Shown piece after piece: positions 18,952 to 29,001 of a DNA stretch of 64,000 nt. Every line of letters begins with the position of its first letter. The first letter of the stretch is position 1. Source of the stretch: Nitrobacteraceae bacterium AZCC 2146. Its GTDB lineage: Bacteria; Pseudomonadota; Alphaproteobacteria; Rhizobiales; Xanthobacteraceae. The notes beneath the pieces were generated by a model. It was not told where the DNA came from. It made no database searches and saw only the letters and a program-made list of their open reading frames with translations. The stretch is taken from assembly GCA_036924855.1 (NCBI GenBank), contig JBAGRP010000001.1, positions 992,001-1,056,000 on the forward strand, in the 5' to 3' direction. A program made the position numbers and the translations under genes.

Positions 18952-19209
18952 ATGATCAAGGCTCTTTCCGCCATTGCCATTGCAGCGTTCATTGCTGCCG
19001 CCCTCACCGTTCTCCCGGGCTTTGCCCCGCAGGTTGAGGCCTCCGTGCCGGTGGCGCTGGCCAAGGCCGACCGCCTCGACATCCGCCCCGTTGGCCGCGA
19101 TTGCTCGCAGCAGGCCTGGCCCAACTTCGAAGCCTCCTGCCTGCGCAACGCCGTCACCAAGACCGTGACCATCCGCGAAGCCCGCCTCGTCACCGCCGAG
19201 CGCCGCTAA
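18952..19209 (+). CDS. Small exported protein (85 aa)
   Basis: Unrecognised. AGGGGA lies at suitable spacing before the ATG. A signal peptide (IKALSAIAIAAFIAAALTVL, then GFAPQVEAS) precedes a mature part of about 50 residues with two Cys (RDCSQQAW and EASCLRN) likely to pair. The sequence around these, GRDCSQQAWPNFEASCLRN, is repeated almost exactly in a broken copy after kup (21353-21478), so this gene flanks kup on one side as an intact copy and on the other as a fragment. Confidence 0.75.
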   Translation: MIKALSAIAIAAFIAAALTVLPGFAPQVEASVPVALAKADRLDIRPVGRDCSQQAWPNFEASCLRNAVTKTVTIREARLVTAERR

Positions 19210-19226
19210 GCCGGACAAGAATACCC

Positions 19227-19249
19227 CGCCCTCGGCGAAACCGAGGGCG
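19227..19249 (+). terminator. Hairpin after the small exported protein gene
   Basis: CGCCCTCGG and CCGAGGGCG pair perfectly around a five-base loop, 17 bases after the stop. There is no T tract, so it may terminate weakly or stabilise the 3' end. Confidence 0.5.
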
Positions 19250-19428
19250 TTCCGATGTCGCTTCGGCATCCGGATGTGACTTTGCCGCTGTTGCCATCAG
19301 CCGCGTAAACCACCGCTCAATTCCATCGCCTGATTCCATCGCCTGAATTCCGTAGCAATTCGCGACGTTGCGTCGCAGACTGCCCGGATCGCACACGCGC
19401 ATCGGCGCGAGTCCTTTGAGGGCCGCCA

Positions 19429-21336
19429 GTGACTGCCATTCCCGTTTCCTCGCCACCCCGCTCCGGCGGACTTCCTCTCACGGCAACCATTGGCGCGCTT
19501 GGTGTCGTCTACGGTGACATCGGCACCAGCCCGCTTTACGCCCTCAAGGAAGCCGTCAAGGCCGCCGCGCATGGCGGCCCGCTGACATCGGATGCGACGC
19601 TTGGCGTGGTGTCGCTGATCCTGTGGGCGCTGATCCTGATCATCTCCGTCAAATATGCCATGCTGATTCTGCGCGCCGACAACCGCGGCGAAGGCGGCAT
19701 CGTCGCGCTGCTGGCGCTACTCTCGGCGCGCAACGCGCAGCCGGGCACCTGGCGGGTGCATCTGCTGGTGGTCGGCCTGGTCGGCGCCGCCCTGCTCTAT
19801 GGCGACGGCGCCATCACACCAGCAATCTCGGTGCTATCAGCAATCGAAGGCCTCAAGGTCGATGCGCCGTCGCTGGCGCCCGCCGTGGTGCCGCTGACGG
19901 TCGTCATCCTGATCGGGCTGTTCCTGATGCAGAGCAAGGGCGCGGGCTTCATCGGCGGCATCTTCGGGCCGGTGATGCTGGGATGGTTCGCGGTGCTGGC
20001 GCTGCTCGGCATCCACGGCATCGTACAGGCCCCCGCCGTGCTGGCGGCCGTGAGCCCGTTTTACGCCTTCAATTTCCTGATCCACCAGGACTTCCACATC
20101 AGCTTCGCCATTCTCGGCGCCGCATTCCTGGCGGTGACCGGCGGCGAAGCCATGTATGCCGACATGGGCCATTTCGGCCGGATGCCGATCCGGCTCGCGT
20201 GGTTCGCCATCGCCCTGCCGGCGCTGGTGCTGAACTATTTCGGCCAGGCCGCGCTGCTGGTCACCGACCCCACGGCGATCGACAATCCGTTCTATCAACT
20301 GGCGCCGGACTGGTTGCATTATCCGCTGGTAGCCTTCGCCGCGGTGGCGACCGTGATCGCGTCACAGGCGATCATCTCCGGCGTGTTCTCGCTGACCCAG
20401 CAGTCGATCCAGCTCGGCTTCCTGCCGCGAATGCAGATCCGGCACACCACCAGCCACGCGATCGGCCAGATCTATGTGCCGCTGGTGAACTGGTTGCTGG
20501 CGGCGGCGACGCTTGCCGCGGTGTTCAGCTTCGGCACATCGGACGCGCTAGCCGGTGCCTATGGCATCGCAGTGTCGCTGTTGATGGCGATCACCACCTT
20601 GCTCGCCGCCCTGGTCGCGCTGCAATGGGGCTACTCGCCGATCGTGGTGGTGACGGTGAACGGCTTCTTCTTCATCATCGACTGCATCTTCTTCGCCGCC
20701 AATTCGACAAAGCTGTTCGAGGGCGGCTGGTTCCCGCTGCTGCTGGCCGGCGCGGTCGCGTTCCTGATGCTGACCTGGCGCAGCGGCGTCAAGCTGGTCG
20801 AGGCGGCGCGCGGCAAGCTGCGGCAGCCGGAAGAAGATCTGATCGAGACCGCGGTCAGCCGCTGCCATGCGCGGCTCAACGGCACCGCGGTGTTTCTCGC
20901 CTCGACGCCGAATGGCGTGCCGCTGGCGCTGACGCAATTCGTCAAGCACAATCACGTGCTGCACCAGCGTGTCCTGCTGGTCACCGTGCTGATCGCCGAG
21001 GTACCGCGCATCCCCGATGCCGACCGCGTCGAAATCATCGAAGTGATCGAAGGTATCACCCGCGTCATCCTGCATTACGGCTTCATGCAGTATCCGACGA
21101 TTTCCGAAGGCCTGACGCTCGCCTGCGCCCAGGGCAAGCTGCCCGGCATCGATCTCGATGACATCACCTATTACATCGGCCGCGAGACCATCATCCCGAG
21201 CGAAGAGATCGCCGGCATGGCGGTCTGGCGCGAGACGGTGTTCGCGTTCCTCCAGCGCAACGCCGAGCGCTCCGCGGCGTTCTTCGGCGTACCGACCAAG
21301 CAGGTCGTCGAATTCGGCACCGAGATCGAGATTTAA
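19429..21336 (+). CDS. kup: Low-affinity potassium transporter, Kup family
   Basis: 635 aa, normal for Kup K+/H+ symporters. The N-terminal signature GALGVVYGDIGTSPLYALKE is clear, about twelve membrane segments fill residues 15-460 (including LLYGDGAITPAISVLSAIEG and GGEAMYADMGHFG), and a soluble C-terminal domain follows. It starts at GTG; no in-frame ATG lies upstream of the signature. A small exported protein gene precedes it and a fragment of that gene follows it. In rhizobia Kup supports K+ uptake under osmotic and acid stress. Confidence 0.94.
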   Translation: MTAIPVSSPPRSGGLPLTATIGALGVVYGDIGTSPLYALKEAVKAAAHGGPLTSDATLGVVSLILWALILIISVKYAMLILRADNRGEGGIVALLALLSARNAQPGTWRVHLLVVGLVGAALLYGDGAITPAISVLSAIEGLKVDAPSLAPAVVPLTVVILIGLFLMQSKGAGFIGGIFGPVMLGWFAVLALLGIHGIVQAPAVLAAVSPFYAFNFLIHQDFHISFAILGAAFLAVTGGEAMYADMGHFGRMPIRLAWFAIALPALVLNYFGQAALLVTDPTAIDNPFYQLAPDWLHYPLVAFAAVATVIASQAIISGVFSLTQQSIQLGFLPRMQIRHTTSHAIGQIYVPLVNWLLAAATLAAVFSFGTSDALAGAYGIAVSLLMAITTLLAALVALQWGYSPIVVVTVNGFFFIIDCIFFAANSTKLFEGGWFPLLLAGAVAFLMLTWRSGVKLVEAARGKLRQPEEDLIETAVSRCHARLNGTAVFLASTPNGVPLALTQFVKHNHVLHQRVLLVTVLIAEVPRIPDADRVEIIEVIEGITRVILHYGFMQYPTISEGLTLACAQGKLPGIDLDDITYYIGRETIIPSEEIAGMAVWRETVFAFLQRNAERSAAFFGVPTKQVVEFGTEIEI

Positions 21337-21352
21337 GCCTCGCGCGACTTAA

Positions 21353-21478
21353 GCCTCGGCCGGCCGCGACTGCTCGCAGCAGGCCTGGCCGAACTTCGAG
21401 GCCTCCTGCCTGCGTAACGCAGCCAGCAAGACGATCACTGTCCGCGAAGTCCGTCTGGTGACCACAGACCGTCATTAA
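21353..21478 (+). pseudogene. 3' fragment duplicating the small exported protein gene at 18952
   Basis: Read in the frame ending at TAA 21476-21478, this stretch encodes GRDCSQQAWPNFEASCLRN followed by AASKTITVREVRLVTTDRH, aligning end to end with the last 41 codons of the 85-aa gene before kup (which has VTKTVTIREARLVTAERR). An in-frame TAA at 21350 and the absence of signal peptide or start codon show that only the 3' half remains. Changes are mostly conservative or synonymous, so the copy is old or was under selection when intact. Confidence 0.8.
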
Positions 21479-21500
21479 GCACCGAGTTTCAAAGAACTGG

Positions 21501-21539
21501 AATCAAAAAGCCCCGGTTTTGCCGGGGCTTTTTGATTCC
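21501..21539. terminator. Bidirectional terminator between kup region and LysR gene
   Basis: A near-perfect dyad pairs GGAATCAAAAAGCCCCGG with CCGGGGCTTTTTGATTCC. It has an A tract on one side and a T tract on the other, so it can stop transcripts from both the kup direction and the convergent LysR gene. Confidence 0.9.
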
Positions 21540-21578
21540 ACGCCGGCCGTTACTATGATCGTCCGATTGGTTCGCGCT

Positions 21579-22487
21579 CTAGCGATCGACGCCCGCAAGG
21601 CGCGGAGCCTCTGCGAAACACGCGATGAGCATTTCGGTGAGGACTCGTACCTTTCGCACGGGATGCTGACTTGGCGGGCGGATGACATAGACACCTGCCG
21701 GTGGTGGCGGATAGCGTGTCATTACCGGAACAAGCGTTCCGGAGGCGACATCGTCATGGGTGATGCCATCGGGGAGCCAAGCGATGCCGAGTCCTGCCAA
21801 TGCTGCGGCGCGGAGAGCTGTGCCGTTGTCGGCTTTGAAGCGCCCTTGCGGACGCACCGTGATTGTCTTGTCGCCATCCATGAATTGCCAGGCTTCTGTG
21901 CCCTGCATGAGAGCCTGATGCGCAACGAGTTCGTCCGGCGTCTCGGGGGAACCATGCGCTTCGATATAGTCCGGGCTCGCGACCAGTTTTCCATAGATAG
22001 GCCCGACGTGTCGCGCGATCAGGTTGGAGTCCGGAAGATAGCCAATCCGGATCGCGCAATCGAAACCTTCGGCGATGAGATCAACGAAGCGATCACTGTA
22101 GACCGTATGGATGTGGAGTTGCGGGTGCCGTCGCGCCATGTCCGCAAGCACGGGAGCTAAGTGCGTTGGGCCGAAAGTAAGCGGCACGGCAATGCGCAAG
22201 CGGCCGCAAAGCTCACCATCAGGCAGGAGCAATTCCCTGGCCGCGTCGATTTCGGCGCAAGCTCGCGCTGCATGGTCGCGAAACGCGACTCCCGCTTCGG
22301 TGAGCGCAGCGCCGCGCGTGGTTCGTGCGAGAAGCTGCACACCAAGTTCCGCTTCAATGCGAGAAAGCTGCCGACTGACGATCGACTTGGAGACGCCGAG
22401 CCGGCGCGCGGCGGGCGAAACGCCCCCGGCATCGGCAACTTCCACGAATGTCCGCAGCGCTTCGATGTCCAATTCGGCGTTCCTCAT
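21579..22487 (-). CDS. LysR-family transcriptional regulator
   Basis: 302 aa. An N-terminal winged helix-turn-helix (about 1-60: LDIEALRTFVEVADAGGV, AARRLGVSKSIVSRQLSRIE) is followed by a substrate-binding domain (about 90-295) with LRIAVPLTFGPTHLAPVL. The start at 22487 puts the helix-turn-helix at the N-terminus; the upstream 37 codons are not LysR-like. It is divergent from the YcaC-type hydrolase gene with 137 bases between starts, the usual LysR arrangement, so it likely controls that gene from shared sites. Confidence 0.9.
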   Translation of the reverse strand: MRNAELDIEALRTFVEVADAGGVSPAARRLGVSKSIVSRQLSRIEAELGVQLLARTTRGAALTEAGVAFRDHAARACAEIDAARELLLPDGELCGRLRIAVPLTFGPTHLAPVLADMARRHPQLHIHTVYSDRFVDLIAEGFDCAIRIGYLPDSNLIARHVGPIYGKLVASPDYIEAHGSPETPDELVAHQALMQGTEAWQFMDGDKTITVRPQGRFKADNGTALRAAALAGLGIAWLPDGITHDDVASGTLVPVMTRYPPPPAGVYVIRPPSQHPVRKVRVLTEMLIACFAEAPRLAGVDR

Positions 22488-22624
22488 TCCGCGACACAGC
22501 TTGCCACGGAAGGGCACTACCTCATCACACCCGGGGACGGCAATACCGCGTCCAGGCAGTGCCGCTGTCGTCACATGTCTCCCGGCAACCAACCTCACAC
22601 ATAACAGCAGCAGAGGATGTATTC

Positions 22625-23278
22625 ATGACCTTTCGTAATGGCCTTGCGTCGCTCCTTCGTCCCGAAGACTCGGTCCTCGTTCTGATCGACCACCAGCCCT
22701 ACCAGCTCGCGAACGTGAACAGCCACGAACCGCAGATGGTGATCAACAATACGGCGGGCCTGGCGAAGGCCGCCAAGGCGTTCGGCGTCCCCACCATCCT
22801 GACCACCGTGCTCGCCGAGCGCGGCGGTCTGCTATTCCCTCAGATCACCGATGTTTTTCCCGGTCAGGAAGTGATCGACCGGACCTTCATCAACACCTGG
22901 GAAGACCCGAAGGTGGTGGACGCCGTCAAGGCAACGGGCCGCAAGCAGCTGATCATCGCGGGCCTGTGGACCGAGATCTGCGTCGCGATGCCGACGATCC
23001 AGGCCCTCGGCGAGGGCTGGGACGTAACGGTTGTCACCGATGCCTCGGGCGCCGTTTCGGTCGAGGCCCATCAGGTCGCCATCCAGCGCATGATCGCGGC
23101 CGGCGCCAACATGATGACCTGGCTGGCGGTAGCCGCCGAATGGCAGCGCGACTGGGCCAGGGCCGAGCAAGCCGTCAAGCTGACAGAGGTGATGACGCAG
23201 CATGCCGGCGGCAGCGGCATTGCATACCTGTGGGAGCAACAGCTGCTCAATACGCCGGTGCCGAAGAGCGCAGGTTGA
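22625..23278 (+). CDS. Isochorismatase-family hydrolase (YcaC-like)
   Basis: 217 aa. Cysteine hydrolase fold with the catalytic Asp in VLVLIDHQPYQ and the nucleophilic Cys in AGLWTEICVAMPT. The region IDRTFINTWEDP has Arg rather than Lys near the expected third position, as I recall for YcaC. The C-terminal MMTWLAVAAEWQRDWAR is also YcaC-like. The substrate of this subfamily is not established. Divergent from a LysR regulator, hence probably inducible. Confidence 0.88.
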   Translation: MTFRNGLASLLRPEDSVLVLIDHQPYQLANVNSHEPQMVINNTAGLAKAAKAFGVPTILTTVLAERGGLLFPQITDVFPGQEVIDRTFINTWEDPKVVDAVKATGRKQLIIAGLWTEICVAMPTIQALGEGWDVTVVTDASGAVSVEAHQVAIQRMIAAGANMMTWLAVAAEWQRDWARAEQAVKLTEVMTQHAGGSGIAYLWEQQLLNTPVPKSAG

Positions 23279-23493
23279 TGTGAGCGGGGATGACGAGAAT
23301 CTTGATAGGTGCGTTGCGAAAACGCACTTTTTATCGAGCCCTGTCATCCCCATTCTACCGGAAACTCCGAAAGGGCACCTTATTCAGCGAGCAAGCGTGC
23401 CCCGCATGGGTAAAGCGACATGCGGGGCACATTTCAATACGCACTACATCCCGGATATCGCTTCGCTCATCCGGGCTAAAGACGGCTACGCCA

Positions 23494-26256
23494 TCACTCC
23501 GCCACCGGCGCACCGCCGGCTTCGGGTTCTTCGCCCTCGCCTGCCTCGCCGATGTGCTCCACCGACACCACGTGCTCGTCGTCAGCCGTATTGAACACAG
23601 TGACGCCCTGGGTGGAGCGGCCGACGATGCGGATGCCGCCGACCGGGCAGCGGATGAGCTGCCCCTTGTCGGTGACCAGCATGATCTGGTCGTCGTCCTC
23701 GACCGGGAACGAGGCCACCAGCTTGCCGTTGCGGCTGTTCACCGCCATCGCGGCGATACCCTTGCCGCCGCGCCCTGTGGTCCGGTACTCGAACGACGAC
23801 GAGCGCTTGCCGTAGCCGTTCTCGGTAATGGTCAGCACGAACTGCTCGCTGGCCGACATCTCGACATAACGCTGCTCGCCCAGTTCGATCGCGGCGGTCG
23901 CCTCCTCCGTTTCGGCGGTGGCGACTTCGTCCTCCACGATGCCGCGCTCCTCGACGCCGCCACGCCGCACCGCATTGGCGCGGCGTAGATAGGCCGCGCG
24001 CTCCTCGGAGTTGGCGTCCAGATGGCGCAGGATGGTCAGCGAGATCAGCTTGTCGTTCTCAGGCAGCGCGATGCCGCGGACGCCCATCGAACTGCGGCCC
24101 TGGAACACCCGCACATCCGAGACCGGGAAGCGGATGCACTGGCCGCCGGCGGCGGTCAGCAGCACGTCGTCATGCTCCGTGCAGATCTGCACATCGACAA
24201 TGTTCTCACCCTCGTCCAGCTTCATCGCGATGATGCCGGAGCGGCGCACATCGACGAAGTCCGACAGCTTGTTGCGGCGGACATTGCCGCCCGTGGTGGC
24301 GAACATCACGTCGAAATTGGTCCAGGAGGTCTCATCCTCCGGCAGCGGCATGATGGTGGTGATGCGCTCGCCCTGCTCCAGCGGCAGGATGTTGATCATG
24401 GCCTTGCCGCGGCCGTTCGGCGGCGCGATCGGCAAGCGCCAGACTTTTTCCTTGTAAACCTGGCCACGCGACGAGAAGAACAGCACCGGCGTATGGGTGG
24501 AGGCGACGAATAACCGGCTGACGAAATCCTCGTCACGGGTCGCCATGCCCGATCTTCCCTTGCCGCCGCGGCGCTGCGCGCGATAGGTCGAGAGCGGCAC
24601 GCGCTTGACGTAGCCATGATGCGACACCGTCACCACCATGTCCTCGCGCTGGATCAGATCCTCGTCCTCGACCTCGCCTTCATGCTCGATGATCGCGGTG
24701 CGGCGCGGCGTCGCGAATTCCGACTTCACCGCGTTGAGTTCGCCCTTGATGATGCTCTGGACGCGGGCGCGCGAGCGCAGGATCTCGAGATAGTCGGCGA
24801 TCTCCACCGCCAGCTTGTCGAGCTCTTCGGAAATTTCCTCGCGGCCGAGGGCCGTAAGGCGCGCAAGGCGCAGGTCGAGAATGGCCTTGGCCTGCTCGAA
24901 CGACAGCCGCGCGGTGCCGTCCTCTTCCAGCCGATGGCGGGGATCGTCGATCAGCGTGATCATCGCCGCGACATCCCTGGCCGGCCAGTGCCGCTCCATC
25001 AGGGTTTCGCGCGCGGTGTTGGGGTCCGGCGAGGTGCGGATGACGCGGATGATCTCGTCGATATTCGCCACTGCAATCGCGAGGCCGACCAGGATATGGG
25101 CGCGGTCGCGCGCCTTGTTGAGCAGGAACTTGGTGCGGCGGGTGACGACATCTTCGCGGAACGCGACGAAGATCGTCAGCAGGTCCTTCAGGTTCATCAC
25201 CTGCGGCCGGCCGGCATCGAGTGCCACCGTGTTGGCGCTGAAATTGGTCTGCAGCGGCGTGAACTTGTAGAGCTGATTCAATACCACCTCGGGCACGACG
25301 TCGCGCTTCAGCTCGATCACGACGCGAAAACCGTCGCGGTCGGATTCGTCGCGCAGATCGGAGATGCCTTCGATCTTCTTGTCGCGCACCAGCTCGGCGA
25401 TGCGCTCCACCATGGTGGCCTTGTTCACCTGGTACGGGATTTCCGAAATGATGATCGCTTCGCGATCCTTGCGCGCCGGCTCGATGGCGACCTTGCCGCG
25501 CATCACGATGGAGCCGCGGCCGGTGTGATAGGCCAGCCGAATGCCGGCGCGGCCGAGGATGATGCCGCCGGTGGGGAAATCAGGTCCCGGCACGATCTTG
25601 ATCAGATCGTCGATACTGAGCGTTGGATCGTCGATCAGCGCGATGCAGGCGTCGATGACTTCGCCGAGATTATGCGGCGGAATATTGGTCGCCATGCCGA
25701 CGGCGATACCACCGGCGCCGTTGACCAGCAGGTTCGGGAATTTCGCGGGCAGTACTCGCGGCTCGCGGAACGAGCCGTCGTAGTTGTCCTGGTAGTCGAC
25801 GGTGTCCTTGTCGATGTCGTCGAGCAGCGACTGCGCGATCTTGGTCAGACGAGACTCGGTATATCGCATCGCGGCGGCCATATCGCCGTCGACCGAGCCG
25901 AAATTGCCCTGACCGTCGATCAGCGGCACCCGCATCGAGAACGTCTGCGCCATGCGCACCATCGCGTCGTAGACCGACTGGTCGCCGTGCGGATGGTACT
26001 TACCGATGACGTCGCCGACGGTTCGCGCCGACTTGCGATATGGTTTGTTCCACTCGAAACCGTTCTCGTACATCGCGTAGAGAATCCGACGATGCACCGG
26101 CTTCAAACCGTCGCGCGCATCCGGCAACGCACGCGCCACGATCACGCTCATGGCGTAATCGAGGTACGAGCGTTTCATCTCATCAAGGATGGAAACGGGA
26201 CGAATATCCGAGGGCGCTGGTGGCTCCCCGGACTTCTTATCTTCAGTGTCGGACAA
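23494..26256 (-). CDS. gyrA: DNA gyrase subunit A
   Basis: 920 aa. GyrA breaks and rejoins DNA during negative supercoiling. The N-terminus runs [20 protein letters not shown], and the catalytic Tyr lies in [10 protein letters not shown]. The quinolone-resistance region reads [20 protein letters not shown]: the position equal to E. coli Ser83 is Gln, Asp87 is kept. The C-terminal domain has beta-pinwheel blades and the GyrA-box-like [10 protein letters not shown]. It starts at TTG 26256; no ATG is available upstream of the conserved block. Confidence 0.95.
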   Translation of the reverse strand: MSDTEDKKSGEPPAPSDIRPVSILDEMKRSYLDYAMSVIVARALPDARDGLKPVHRRILYAMYENGFEWNKPYRKSARTVGDVIGKYHPHGDQSVYDAMVRMAQTFSMRVPLIDGQGNFGSVDGDMAAAMRYTESRLTKIAQSLLDDIDKDTVDYQDNYDGSFREPRVLPAKFPNLLVNGAGGIAVGMATNIPPHNLGEVIDACIALIDDPTLSIDDLIKIVPGPDFPTGGIILGRAGIRLAYHTGRGSIVMRGKVAIEPARKDREAIIISEIPYQVNKATMVERIAELVRDKKIEGISDLRDESDRDGFRVVIELKRDVVPEVVLNQLYKFTPLQTNFSANTVALDAGRPQVMNLKDLLTIFVAFREDVVTRRTKFLLNKARDRAHILVGLAIAVANIDEIIRVIRTSPDPNTARETLMERHWPARDVAAMITLIDDPRHRLEEDGTARLSFEQAKAILDLRLARLTALGREEISEELDKLAVEIADYLEILRSRARVQSIIKGELNAVKSEFATPRRTAIIEHEGEVEDEDLIQREDMVVTVSHHGYVKRVPLSTYRAQRRGGKGRSGMATRDEDFVSRLFVASTHTPVLFFSSRGQVYKEKVWRLPIAPPNGRGKAMINILPLEQGERITTIMPLPEDETSWTNFDVMFATTGGNVRRNKLSDFVDVRRSGIIAMKLDEGENIVDVQICTEHDDVLLTAAGGQCIRFPVSDVRVFQGRSSMGVRGIALPENDKLISLTILRHLDANSEERAAYLRRANAVRRGGVEERGIVEDEVATAETEEATAAIELGEQRYVEMSASEQFVLTITENGYGKRSSSFEYRTTGRGGKGIAAMAVNSRNGKLVASFPVEDDDQIMLVTDKGQLIRCPVGGIRIVGRSTQGVTVFNTADDEHVVSVEHIGEAGEGEEPEAGGAPVAE

Positions 26257-26450
26257 GGATGATTTCCGGTCAGGTTTTGCTTGGAATCATATAGCGCATC
26301 ACGCGCCTTCAAGCCACCCCACCGGCGCCGCGCGAAGCCGGATTTTCCTGCTGATTTTTCAAATGCTTACGAGAGCCCCGGGGGCCTTGCGGCAACGCCT
26401 CCAATAGGCCAGCCCGGTGCGGCCGAATCGTGCGGCAATCCAGTGGCGAC

Positions 26451-26855
26451 CTAGCGGCCAAATAAGGCCGTGTGCATGATGCGGCCGGGCACGAAGGTGA
26501 AGATGCCGGCGATCACCAGCGCGCCGGTGAAGATCGACGTCATGAAGATGGCGTGTGCTTTGACATGGCGTCGGCGAGCCTGGATCACACCGATCACCAG
26601 CATCACCGGTGTGAAGATCGAGAGCAGATGGATAGGGCTCCAGTTTTGCCAGAGCCGATAGCTTTCGCCATGGATCCCGAAGGAGCTGATCGCAACGGTC
26701 ATCAGCAGCGCGACCCAGATCCACCCCAGGGTCTTATGCGGGAGCGTCCCTTTGGGCGCGATCAATTGAACGACGCCGATAACGAATGCCGCCATGGCGG
26801 CGAAGGCGTGCAGCGGGATCGGCGGCAACGCCTCGAGGAGCGGTTGGAGCGACAT
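26451..26855 (-). CDS. DUF2306-type membrane protein
   Basis: 134 aa with about four membrane segments (IPLHAFAAMAAFVIGVVQLI, LGWIWVALLMTVAISSFGI, PIHLLSIFTPVMLVIGVIQA, MTSIFTGALVIAGIFTFVPG). His residues sit at helix starts (PLHAFA, GTLPHKTLG, SPIHLLS, VKAHAIF), as in the DUF2306 family. Function is not established. It lies between gyrA and ssb on the same strand. Confidence 0.75.
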   Translation of the reverse strand: MSLQPLLEALPPIPLHAFAAMAAFVIGVVQLIAPKGTLPHKTLGWIWVALLMTVAISSFGIHGESYRLWQNWSPIHLLSIFTPVMLVIGVIQARRRHVKAHAIFMTSIFTGALVIAGIFTFVPGRIMHTALFGR

Positions 26856-27026
26856 AGTGACCTCAGAGGCGATGGCTGAATAGACAGTGGCGGAACAATG
26901 TAAATACTATTTACATTTATCTTTCCACTGTCAACGTCGCTGCGACTGCCTCGCGATGCACCTCAAAGCAAAACACCGGCGCGAGGCGCCGGTGTTTTCT
27001 GAAGTCATCAACTCAACCGCGAACGA

Positions 27027-27545
27027 TCAGAACGGAATGTCGTCATCCATGTCGCTGCCGCGGCCACCTCCGCCGCCGGCCGAGGCCGCAGCAACACGGC
27101 GCGGCGGTGCGCTCGACGGGCTGCTGGAGCCGAAGTCGCCGCCATTGTCATCGCCGCCGTAACCACCACCGCCACCACCTGCTCCGCCGCCAGCGCGGCC
27201 ATCGAGCATGGTCAGCGTCGAATTGAAGCCCTGCAACACGATTTCGGTAGAGTACTTCTCCACGCCCTGCGGATCGGTCCACTTGCGGGTCTGCAGCGCG
27301 CCTTCGATGTAAACCTTGGCGCCCTTCTTCAGATATTGTTCTGCCACCTTGGCCAGTCCTTCACTGAAGATCACCACCCGGTGCCACTCGGTCTTTTCCT
27401 TGCGCTCGCCAGTGGCCTTGTCGCGCCAGTTTTCCGAGGTCGCAACCGTCAGATTCACAACCGGATTGCCATTCTGCATCCGCCGGACCTCTGGATCCTT
27501 GCCGAGATTGCCGACCAGAATCACCTTGTTCACGCTTCCCGCCAT
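27027..27545 (-). CDS. ssb: Single-stranded DNA-binding protein
   Basis: 172 aa. An OB fold (about 1-110: [60 protein letters not shown]) precedes a Gly-rich linker and the acidic C-terminal tip MDDDIPF that recruits repair and replication proteins. The start at 27545 gives the canonical [15 protein letters not shown]7-GTTC site lies 154 bases upstream, suggesting LexA control. Confidence 0.96.
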   Translation of the reverse strand: MAGSVNKVILVGNLGKDPEVRRMQNGNPVVNLTVATSENWRDKATGERKEKTEWHRVVIFSEGLAKVAEQYLKKGAKVYIEGALQTRKWTDPQGVEKYSTEIVLQGFNSTLTMLDGRAGGGAGGGGGGYGGDDNGGDFGSSSPSSAPPRRVAAASAGGGGGRGSDMDDDIPF

Positions 27546-28010
27546 CACCGCTCTCCTACTCTCGAAACTGAAACTTGCTGATTGGAGATCGCGCCGGCTC
27601 AAGGCCAGCGCAAACCGCCGCTGTTGTGACCCTATACGGTCCGCGCACCGCGCAGGCCGGTGATCACCGGGTTATCCACGGGGATCGCGGGCAATTATGT
27701 TCCATTTTTGTTCTCATGAAAAGGCCGAACTACCAAAACCGGAGCCCTGACCTGTATCTAATCACCGCCACAGCGGCGGTGTAGATTTGGAACCGCGAAA
27801 CGGTCGGTATTCTGCTGTGGTGCGGTGCCGAAATTACAAACAATTCATTAACTTACACTGAGATTCATTTCGGCTGCGAGTGTGGCTTTCAGGTGACTGC
27901 GATTTGAGCAATCGTGAGCTACATTTGACGCCATAGAGTCGAGTTTGGCGCTCGCGCCGGGGATCGAAGCTTCGAATTCAATGAAGCAACCAGGGACTGG
28001 AGAAATTGAC
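27546..28010. other. Divergent intergenic region between ssb and the first outer membrane gene
   Basis: About 465 bp, AT-richer than the surrounding genes. Apart from the SOS-box-like site at 27699-27713, I see no gene. It should carry the ssb promoter and that of the outer membrane protein gene. Confidence 0.6.
27699..27713 (-). promoter_or_regulatory. Candidate LexA (SOS) box for ssb
   Basis: The plus strand shows GTTC, seven bases, GTTC, the direct-repeat LexA motif of Alphaproteobacteria. It is 154 bases before the ssb start on the other strand. The same motif precedes uvrA at 29911. Eight fixed bases in an intergenic stretch this short are unlikely by chance, and ssb is often SOS-controlled in bacteria. 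Confidence 0.65.
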
Positions 28011-28757
28011 ATGAAAAAGTTTTTGCTCACCACCGTCGCCCTCGCTGCTTTGGGCACAGCAACATCCGCTTCCGCCGCTGACCTCGCTGCGCGCCCCTAT
28101 ACCAAGGCGCCGCCGATTATTGCCACCGTCTATGACTGGACTGGATTCTACATCGGCGCCAACGGCGGCTGGGGCACCCAGCGACGCTGCGGCACCGACG
28201 TGACCTTCGCACCGTTCGCCGCTCTGGGTTGCCATGACGCCGATGGCGGCGTCGCCGGCGGTCAGATCGGTTATCGCTGGCAGACCGCTGGATGGGTCTT
28301 CGGCCTCGAAGCCCAGGGCGATTGGGCTGACCTGAAAGGCAGCAATGTCAGCCAGGTTTTTGCGCCCCAGACACTGCAGTCCCGCATGAACGCGTTTGGC
28401 CTGTTCACCGGTCAGATCGGCTATGCCTGGAATAACACGCTGCTCTATGTGAAGGGCGGCGCCGCAGTCACCAGCAACAATTACCGGGATGTCGCAACGG
28501 TCGGCGGCGCCACGCTCGCCTCGGCAGGCGATTCCACCCGCTGGGGCGGCACGGTCGGTGTTGGCCTCGAATACGGCTTCACGCCGAACTGGACGTTCGG
28601 TGTTGAATACGACCATCTGTTCATCGGCTCCAAGAACTATGATCTGACCACGCCGGGAGGGCTTTTCTTCGGCACCGCGCGCGTCAGCGGCGACGCCGAT
28701 ATCGTCACCGCCCGTATCAACTACAAGTGGGGCGGCCCGGTCATCGCGAGGTACTGA
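28011..28757 (+). CDS. Outer membrane beta-barrel protein (Omp25/Omp31-like), copy 1
   Basis: 248 aa. A signal peptide (MKKFLLTTVALAALGTATSASA) leads into ADLAARPYTKAPP, the usual start of rhizobial Omp25/31-type porin-like proteins, then WTGFYIGANGGWG and alternating Gly/aromatic strands ending ARINYKWGGPVIARY. An eight-strand barrel in the outer membrane is expected. Two Cys (RRCGTD, LGCHDA) mark a probable disulphide loop. A close paralogue follows 244 bases downstream. Confidence 0.9.
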   Translation: MKKFLLTTVALAALGTATSASAADLAARPYTKAPPIIATVYDWTGFYIGANGGWGTQRRCGTDVTFAPFAALGCHDADGGVAGGQIGYRWQTAGWVFGLEAQGDWADLKGSNVSQVFAPQTLQSRMNAFGLFTGQIGYAWNNTLLYVKGGAAVTSNNYRDVATVGGATLASAGDSTRWGGTVGVGLEYGFTPNWTFGVEYDHLFIGSKNYDLTTPGGLFFGTARVSGDADIVTARINYKWGGPVIARY

Positions 28758-28785
28758 GCTTCGTTGACCTGAGGGTTTCAAGATT

Positions 28786-28817
28786 GAAAAAGGCCGGCGG
28801 AAACGCCGGCTTTTTTG
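28786..28817 (+). terminator. Rho-independent terminator after outer membrane gene 1
   Basis: GCCGGCG and CGCCGGC pair around a five-base loop and are followed by TTTTTTG. It separates the tandem outer membrane genes into independent transcripts. Confidence 0.88.
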
Positions 28818-29001
28818 TTTGTGGCCGAAGCAACCCTGTGGCGATGCTTTCGGCTGCCCGCGTGCCCGCGCAGTGCGCTAAAAACCACGTGTGCGTGCAA
28901 TGGACCATATCCACACGCATTTTCCTGGGAATGTTGCGCGCCGGTGACAGCATCCTCCACCCAATACCTGTATGAGTCAGGCATTATTTGGGAGATTCTC
29001 A

